21,767 nucleotides of DNA from Nitrososphaeraceae archaeon (GTDB lineage Archaea; Thermoproteota; Nitrososphaeria; Nitrososphaerales; Nitrososphaeraceae): the NCBI GenBank assembly GCA_025922715.1, contig JAICHH010000012.1, positions 1 through 21,767 on the forward strand, given 5' to 3'. The position numbers were made by a program, and so were the translations under genes. Below, in pieces: positions 15,816-21,767 of this stretch. The notes beneath the pieces were generated by a model. The model saw only the letters and a program-made list of their open reading frames with translations. It was not told where the DNA came from and made no database searches. Each line of letters opens with the position of its first letter. Position 1 is the first letter of the stretch.

Positions 15816-15901
15816 AATAGAAAAATTTAATATATTGTTTTAATTTATTAAAAAGTTAATCTAGGCTAACATTTATTTAGTAATGAAAATATATTTACTA
15901 T

Positions 15902-16039
15902 ATGAATAAAATTCAATTATTTGCATTTTCCTGGTTTTCTTCATATTCGGAAGGTAAAAATGTATTAAATGACGGATATATTATAAGTGGATTTTTGGTC
16001 GGTATGACGGCGATGTATTTGACAGGACTGCTCGTATAA
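15902..16039 (+). pseudogene. 45-codon fragment, possible C-terminus of a metal transporter
   Basis: The short frame encodes a polar start (SWFSSYSEGKNVLNDG) and one hydrophobic helix (YIISGFLVGMTAMYLTGLLV) and then stops. It looks like the last helix of a multi-helix carrier, and the G-F-x-x-G-x-x-x-M-Y-x-T pattern recalls the ends of archaeal ZIP-family transporters, but this is a weak match from memory. The remainder of such a gene is not present upstream, where the protease gene ends. Its position just before the broken MntR-like regulator would fit a decayed metal-uptake locus. It could equally be a genuine small membrane protein. Confidence 0.35.
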
Positions 16040-16056
16040 ACAAAGGAGGTTTATGA

Positions 16057-16548
16057 TTAACTAATGTAGCAGACCAAGCAACAACAAACAAAGAAGACAA
16101 AATAGTAAATAATAGACTAGACTCTATTCGTAACGCCAATTTTTCTAATAAGGATAAAGAAAGAACTCCCAGAATGGAAGATTACTTAGAAGTAATATAT
16201 GAATTGGTACAGGGCAAGGGATATGCCACAACTGTAGATATTTCACAGTATCTAAATGTGAGTTCTCATAGTGTTACTAAGATGGTACAAAGGCTTGATG
16301 AAGGAGAAATGCTTATTTATTAAAAATATAGATGAATCAAATTAACTGAGAAAGGAATTTCAATAGCTATTGGAATAAGAAATCGTCATGGACTTTTAGC
16401 TGAATTCTTTAAATTAATTGGAGTTGATGAGCAAACTGCTAACAAAGATGCAGAAGGCTTGGAACATCATCTACATCCAGAAAGCATTAAGAAAATTGAG
16501 AAATTGGTTAGCATTATGAAAGATAACCCGAGCTTATTAGATGCTTGA
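16057..16548 (+). pseudogene. MntR/DtxR-family metal-dependent repressor, broken by two stop codons
   Basis: One continuous frame encodes an MntR-like protein: MEDYLEVIYEL, a winged helix-turn-helix (VDISQYLNVSSHSVTKMVQRL), then LIY-stop-KYR-stop-IKLTEKG, and a dimerisation part NRHGLLAEFFKLIGVDEQ and EGLEHHLHPESI. Family members read Y-E-K-Y-R-G at the break, so TAA (16321-16323) replaces a Glu codon and TGA (16333-16335) a Gly codon; each needs only one G-to-T change. By comparison with Bacillus MntR (Asp8, Glu11, His77, Glu99, Glu102, His103) every metal ligand is still present. A good ribosome binding site GGAGGT (16045-16050) lies six bases before TTA at 16057-16059, where a start would be expected, so the start may also be lost; the nearby ATG at 16053 is out of frame. 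ATG 16174 would start the conserved part. A recent pseudogene is likely. Confidence 0.8.
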
Positions 16549-16598
16549 AGTTATTAAAATAAGAGGATAAATGAATATATAAAATTATTGACTCACCA

Positions 16599-17315
16599 TT
16601 ATTGATAATTATATTTGTGATCATAATAATAAATCATTTTCTTAAAATTATTATATATTAGTCTACACAATATTAGAAGATTGAAAACCTGCATTTTTTG
16701 GTGAGATATAATTTTAGATTTGTCTAAATTCAAATGAGATAATTCTTTTGAGTAAACTCTTATCCATTCATTGATCATAGATTCATCTACTTCAATATGA
16801 AATTGGATTCCTATTGCAGTCTTTATACGAAAGGCTTGTACATAGGTATCGGATTTAGCTAAAATGATTGCAGACTCGGGAAGCTCAAATGTATCTCCAT
16901 GCCATTGAAAAACTGTATTTTTTGAAGTTGCAATTCCATTAAATATATCTCTACTTCCATTTTCAGTAATTTCAATATCATGCCAACCTATCTCTTTTAA
17001 GTTTCCTGGATAAACCTTTCCACCCATTGCTTCGGCGATTAATTGAGAACCAAGACATATTCCTAACGTGGGTATATTCATGTCTACTGCTTTTTTAATT
17101 AATTTTTGTTCATTTTTTAAGTAATCATAATTATCATATACGGACATAGGTCCTCCCAATATAATTATGCCTGAGTAAGAAGTGAGATCTGTAGGAATCA
17201 AATGATTCTGAGAGTTGAATATTATTACATTAAATCCATCTAATTCAAACAGCTTAGCAAGATTACCTAAATGTTCACATCCTATATTCTGAATAACCAA
17301 AATATTATTAGACAA
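16599..17315 (-). CDS. Class I glutamine amidotransferase (GMP synthase GATase-like)
   Basis: The 238-aa protein has the nucleophile elbow LGICLGSQL with Cys87 and the remaining triad members His173 and Glu175 in IGIQFHIEVD. The oxyanion segment IILGGPMSVYD (50-61) and the F-Q-W-H-G-D motif (136-141) match the GuaA-like stand-alone amidotransferases that annotation pipelines call type 1 glutamine amidotransferase. Members hydrolyse glutamine or related gamma-glutamyl compounds; without an attached synthetase domain the acceptor is unknown. The C-terminal tail is rich in Tyr, Lys and Asn. It is divergent from the SRPBCC gene with 123 bases between them, so they may share control. Confidence 0.9.
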   Translation of the reverse strand: MSNNILVIQNIGCEHLGNLAKLFELDGFNVIIFNSQNHLIPTDLTSYSGIIILGGPMSVYDNYDYLKNEQKLIKKAVDMNIPTLGICLGSQLIAEAMGGKVYPGNLKEIGWHDIEITENGSRDIFNGIATSKNTVFQWHGDTFELPESAIILAKSDTYVQAFRIKTAIGIQFHIEVDESMINEWIRVYSKELSHLNLDKSKIISHQKMQVFNLLILCRLIYNNFKKMIYYYDHKYNYQ

Positions 17316-17351
17316 AGGTAAAAATAAATTTCCGTCAATTCAATATAAAGC

Positions 17352-17370
17352 TAATATTTAATAAATATTA
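17352..17370. promoter_or_regulatory. 19-bp palindrome between divergent genes
   Basis: TAATATTTA and TAAATATTA (9-bp arms around a single A) lie in the 123-base region between the divergent amidotransferase and SRPBCC genes. It could be an operator shared by both, but an AT-only dyad in this DNA may be chance. Confidence 0.3.
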
Positions 17371-17438
17371 AATTTCATAGACTTATTTATTAAAATCTAT
17401 AACAACATTTGAATTAGATCATCTCTAATATTTTTTGC

Positions 17439-17885
17439 TTGATTAAATTCATAAATAAATTTATAATAAATGAGGATATTGAAAAAGTGTGGGAATTTTA
17501 TACTGATATTAGACATTTAGAAATCATTACCCCAAAAAAGTTAAATTTGAAAATTGTTAATACTACAAATCAAAAAATTATCCTTGGTCAAGAAACAATT
17601 ATTTCAGCTAAAATAATAATTAGACAGACAACCTTGCATTCAAAAATAACTTTTTTTCAGCAGTATGAATACATAGATGAAATGTTAGAAGGACCTTTTA
17701 TCAAATGGAAACATACACATAAATTTATAAGTATCAACTCGAATAAAACAGAAATTATAGATATAGTCGAATTTATTTTACCATATGGACTTTTTGGGAA
17801 AATAGTTTCAATATTTTTTACTAAAATATTAAGACAACTCTTTGAGCATAGAAAAGATGAAACCATTAAATATTTAAGCCGGTAA
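17439..17885 (+). CDS. SRPBCC (START-like) superfamily protein
   Basis: The 148-aa protein fits one SRPBCC helix-grip domain with a hydrophobic ligand cavity. Signature points are VWEFYTDIRHLEIITPKK near the start, the EGPFIKWKHTHKF strand in the middle, EIIDIVEFILPYG and the final long helix LRQLFEHRKDETIKYL. This form is close to the family annotated as cyclase/dehydrase or cell-division inhibitor-like SRPBCC proteins. The ligand is unknown. The start is TTG at 17439; no ATG precedes the conserved first strand, so TTG is the probable true start. It is divergent from the amidotransferase gene. Confidence 0.82.
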   Translation: MIKFINKFIINEDIEKVWEFYTDIRHLEIITPKKLNLKIVNTTNQKIILGQETIISAKIIIRQTTLHSKITFFQQYEYIDEMLEGPFIKWKHTHKFISINSNKTEIIDIVEFILPYGLFGKIVSIFFTKILRQLFEHRKDETIKYLSR

Positions 17886-18105
17886 ACTTTAAAATTATTA
17901 ATTTTACATTTCTATAATAAAAAAACATGGATATAATAATTATGTCAATAATTTTATTCTGATTAATGTAGAAATAAATATACAAATCAAAGAAATTGAT
18001 TGTTTTCTTTCTATCTAGAAATTACTTTTTGTTTGTTTAATTTAGGTTAAATGACATCAGTTACTTCGTTAGCTGTTAATTGTAGGCTTGTGGCAGTACA
18101 GACAC

Positions 18106-18113
18106 AAAAAAAA
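18106..18113 (-). terminator. T8 tract after cdc48
   Basis: A run of eight T on the minus strand lies 17 bases past the cdc48 stop, a likely archaeal terminator of the hsp20-cdc48 unit. The rest of 17886-18129, where cdc48 and the SRPBCC gene converge, shows no gene. Confidence 0.4.
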
Positions 18114-18129
18114 TATTATGTTTAGAGGA

Positions 18130-20400
<2,271 letters not shown>

Positions 20401-20456
20401 TTTTCAAATCACCTTAATATATATACTATTAAACGTTAAAAATAAAAATTAGGATT

Positions 20457-20996
20457 TTATTCAACCGTTATCTCTTTCGATTTGAGCTTTGGTTGGTCCT
20501 TTGTTTTTATTTTTAATTCTACTATCCCATTTGTGTATGTAGCTTTGGCAGAAGTATCATCCAATTCTGCATCGAATGGAATTTCTGTAAGATATTTTTT
20601 CCCTGCACGATCTGCTCTTATTGTAACAGTTTGTTGTGAAACACTTACTTTGATATCTTCCTTAGTTACTCCTGGCATTTCAGCTGTAATTACATATGTA
20701 TTCTCTTTTTCATTGAAATTGGTATCAACCAATGGCTTTCTAATTTCGCTTTGTTCTACTAATCCTCTCATTGTAGGTCTAACATTTCCAAACTCTCTAA
20801 CATGAGGTTTACCATCAGGTCCTACACTGATCTGATATCCATAGTAATAGGGTGAATTACTTCCCAATGGTTGTGCATCTCCTTCCCTGATTGTCCTAAA
20901 TATTCTGCTTAGCATTTCTTCTGCTGTTGAAAATTCTCTATCAAGATCATCAAATATTTTTCTAAAATTAATTGGTTCTTTCCACATATTTATCAC
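20457..20996 (-). CDS. hsp20: Small heat-shock protein Hsp20 (alpha-crystallin family)
   Basis: The 179-aa chaperone has a variable N-terminal region (1-90, with the YYYGYQISVGPDGKPHVREFG segment typical of archaeal members), an alpha-crystallin domain (about 93-165) with YVITAEMPGVTKEDIKVSV and the signature NGIVELKI (156-163), and a C-terminal I-x-V motif (ITV, 176-178) that links dimers into oligomers. It holds unfolding proteins without ATP, and the Cdc48 unfoldase encoded 56 bases downstream may process the same clients; an operon is likely. Met1 (20996) and Met4 (20987) are both possible starts. A perfect TATA box sits 27-34 bases upstream of Met1, suggesting a leaderless message. Confidence 0.93.
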   Translation of the reverse strand: MINMWKEPINFRKIFDDLDREFSTAEEMLSRIFRTIREGDAQPLGSNSPYYYGYQISVGPDGKPHVREFGNVRPTMRGLVEQSEIRKPLVDTNFNEKENTYVITAEMPGVTKEDIKVSVSQQTVTIRADRAGKKYLTEIPFDAELDDTSAKATYTNGIVELKIKTKDQPKLKSKEITVE

Positions 20997-21022
20997 TTTA
21001 CATTATGTAATAGTCATGACAA

Positions 21023-21030
21023 TATATAAA
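21023..21030 (-). promoter_or_regulatory. TATA box of hsp20-cdc48
   Basis: On the minus strand TTTATATA, the archaeal box A consensus, occupies 21030 to 21023, that is 27-34 bases upstream of the hsp20 ATG. The distance predicts transcription starting at or within a few bases of the start codon. Confidence 0.5.
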
Positions 21031-21207
21031 TTTATCTTACAATAATTACTAAAAAAGGACTGAAATTACAATACTACTTGTAATGGAATGTAAATTAAAT
21101 AAATTTAATGATTATAAACCTTCCAGATGGATGAACTCTAACAGTTATTAGAATCAAACAGTGTATTAAAATAATGTTTCAAAATTACATGAAGTAGATA
21201 TGGATTA

Positions 21208-21767
21208 TTATTTTTTAGATAATACTACCTTGACGTTAGTTATTATATCAGTAAGATTTTCCAACTCAAGATAAACTTTATCATATTTTTCTAATAACTG
21301 AATTTGAGATTTTGATGCAGATTTTATTGCATTACCGCCTACAATTACAGATATCTGCAAAGATTTACGAATTTCTTGTAATAGTCTAATAGTAGAATTG
21401 ATATTTTCTTCTAAAGTGACAGATATGAGTACTAGACCTGGATTGGTATTATCCAAATAAGATTCAATAGAATTGGTTGGAAGAGGTGAAGTAATATTAT
21501 AAACCTCATATCCTTTTTCAAGTAATAACGATTCAATTATTTTACAACCTATACTATGAAGCTCTCCTTCTGGAGTACATAATACTATTGATTTAGTATC
21601 TCTATAACTTTTAGAAATTTTTTTTATATTGTTTTGATTAATTAAATCAATTAGAGTATTTACGGCATTACTACATACATGTTCTGTTGCAACATCTATT
21701 TCTCCATTTTCCCATTGATCACCTATCTTATATAATACAGGTATCAGTATTTTCTCATAGAAGTCTA
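21208..21767 (-). CDS. Cobalamin-binding CarH-like protein, 5' end outside the window
   Basis: The frame is open from the right edge to the TAA at 21208, about 185 codons, so the gene starts beyond 21767; a TTG at 21454-21456 is internal and not the start. The visible part begins in the helical cap domain with W-x9-E-H (QWENGEIDVATEHVC), the signature of AdoCbl-binding CarH-type regulators. A Rossmann B12-binding domain follows: LCTPEGELHSIG carries E-x-H-x-x-G, whose His (codon 21556-21558) would coordinate cobalt, and ISVIVGGNAI carries the GG motif over the cofactor tail. CarH relatives sense light through adenosylcobalamin and carry an N-terminal MerR-type DNA-binding domain, which here would lie off the edge. 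A methyltransferase corrinoid protein is an alternative, but W-x9-EH argues for the sensor type. Confidence 0.82.
   Translation of the reverse strand, partial: DFYEKILIPVLYKIGDQWENGEIDVATEHVCSNAVNTLIDLINQNNIKKISKSYRDTKSIVLCTPEGELHSIGCKIIESLLLEKGYEVYNITSPLPTNSIESYLDNTNPGLVLISVTLEENINSTIRLLQEIRKSLQISVIVGGNAIKSASKSQIQLLEKYDKVYLELENLTDIITNVKVVLSKK

Noticed and set aside
21208..21456. Short 82-codon gene starting at TTG 21456
   Set aside because: The same frame continues open to the right edge and encodes the essential B12-binding motifs, so the TTG is internal.

Overview
The window reads as a piece of chromosome from an ammonia-oxidising archaeon of the Nitrososphaeria (Thaumarchaeota), probably near Nitrososphaera or Candidatus Nitrosocosmicus. 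This is inferred from strong AT bias, archaeal TATA boxes with short or absent leaders, a VAT/Cdc48 AAA ATPase next to an archaeal Hsp20, archaeal-type histidine kinases, and many exported or membrane proteins with low-complexity Asn/Ser runs. I see no rRNA, tRNA, CRISPR array or insertion sequence.

Left part (about 200-7300, all minus strand): a signalling and partition cluster. In transcription order it holds a tiny zinc-finger ORF without a normal start codon, a soluble histidine kinase with the same zinc finger plus a PLD/TrmB-like sensor domain, a stand-alone receiver protein, a ParA-type ATPase, a ParB-type protein, a perfect 24-bp GC-cored palindrome just after parB, an 8-helix membrane protein that reuses the kinase's sensor domain but lacks a kinase, and an unrecognised beta-rich protein.

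Middle (7500-13250): a SAM methyltransferase, an EamA/DMT transporter and an exported protein with a Met-rich MNMDGQ-repeat tail on the minus strand; a 4-oxalocrotonate tautomerase homologue on plus; a small helix-hairpin-helix protein on minus; and an exported metallo-beta-lactamase-fold hydrolase on plus.

The most striking gene (13241-14380, minus) is a membrane protein carrying two D-x3-H-x12-H motifs 70 residues apart, the second half of each reading (T/S)P(S/T)H. This matches, as I recall it, the spacing of the CuC and CuD copper sites of PmoC/AmoC. It may be an undescribed PmoC/AmoC-like membrane metalloprotein.

Right part (14600-21767): an exported HtrA/DegP-type protease; a short possible transporter remnant and an MntR/DtxR regulator broken by two nonsense codons; a class I glutamine amidotransferase and a divergent SRPBCC protein; an hsp20-cdc48 protein quality-control pair; and, running off the right edge, a CarH-like cobalamin-binding protein whose visible reading frame extends well beyond its only apparent internal start.
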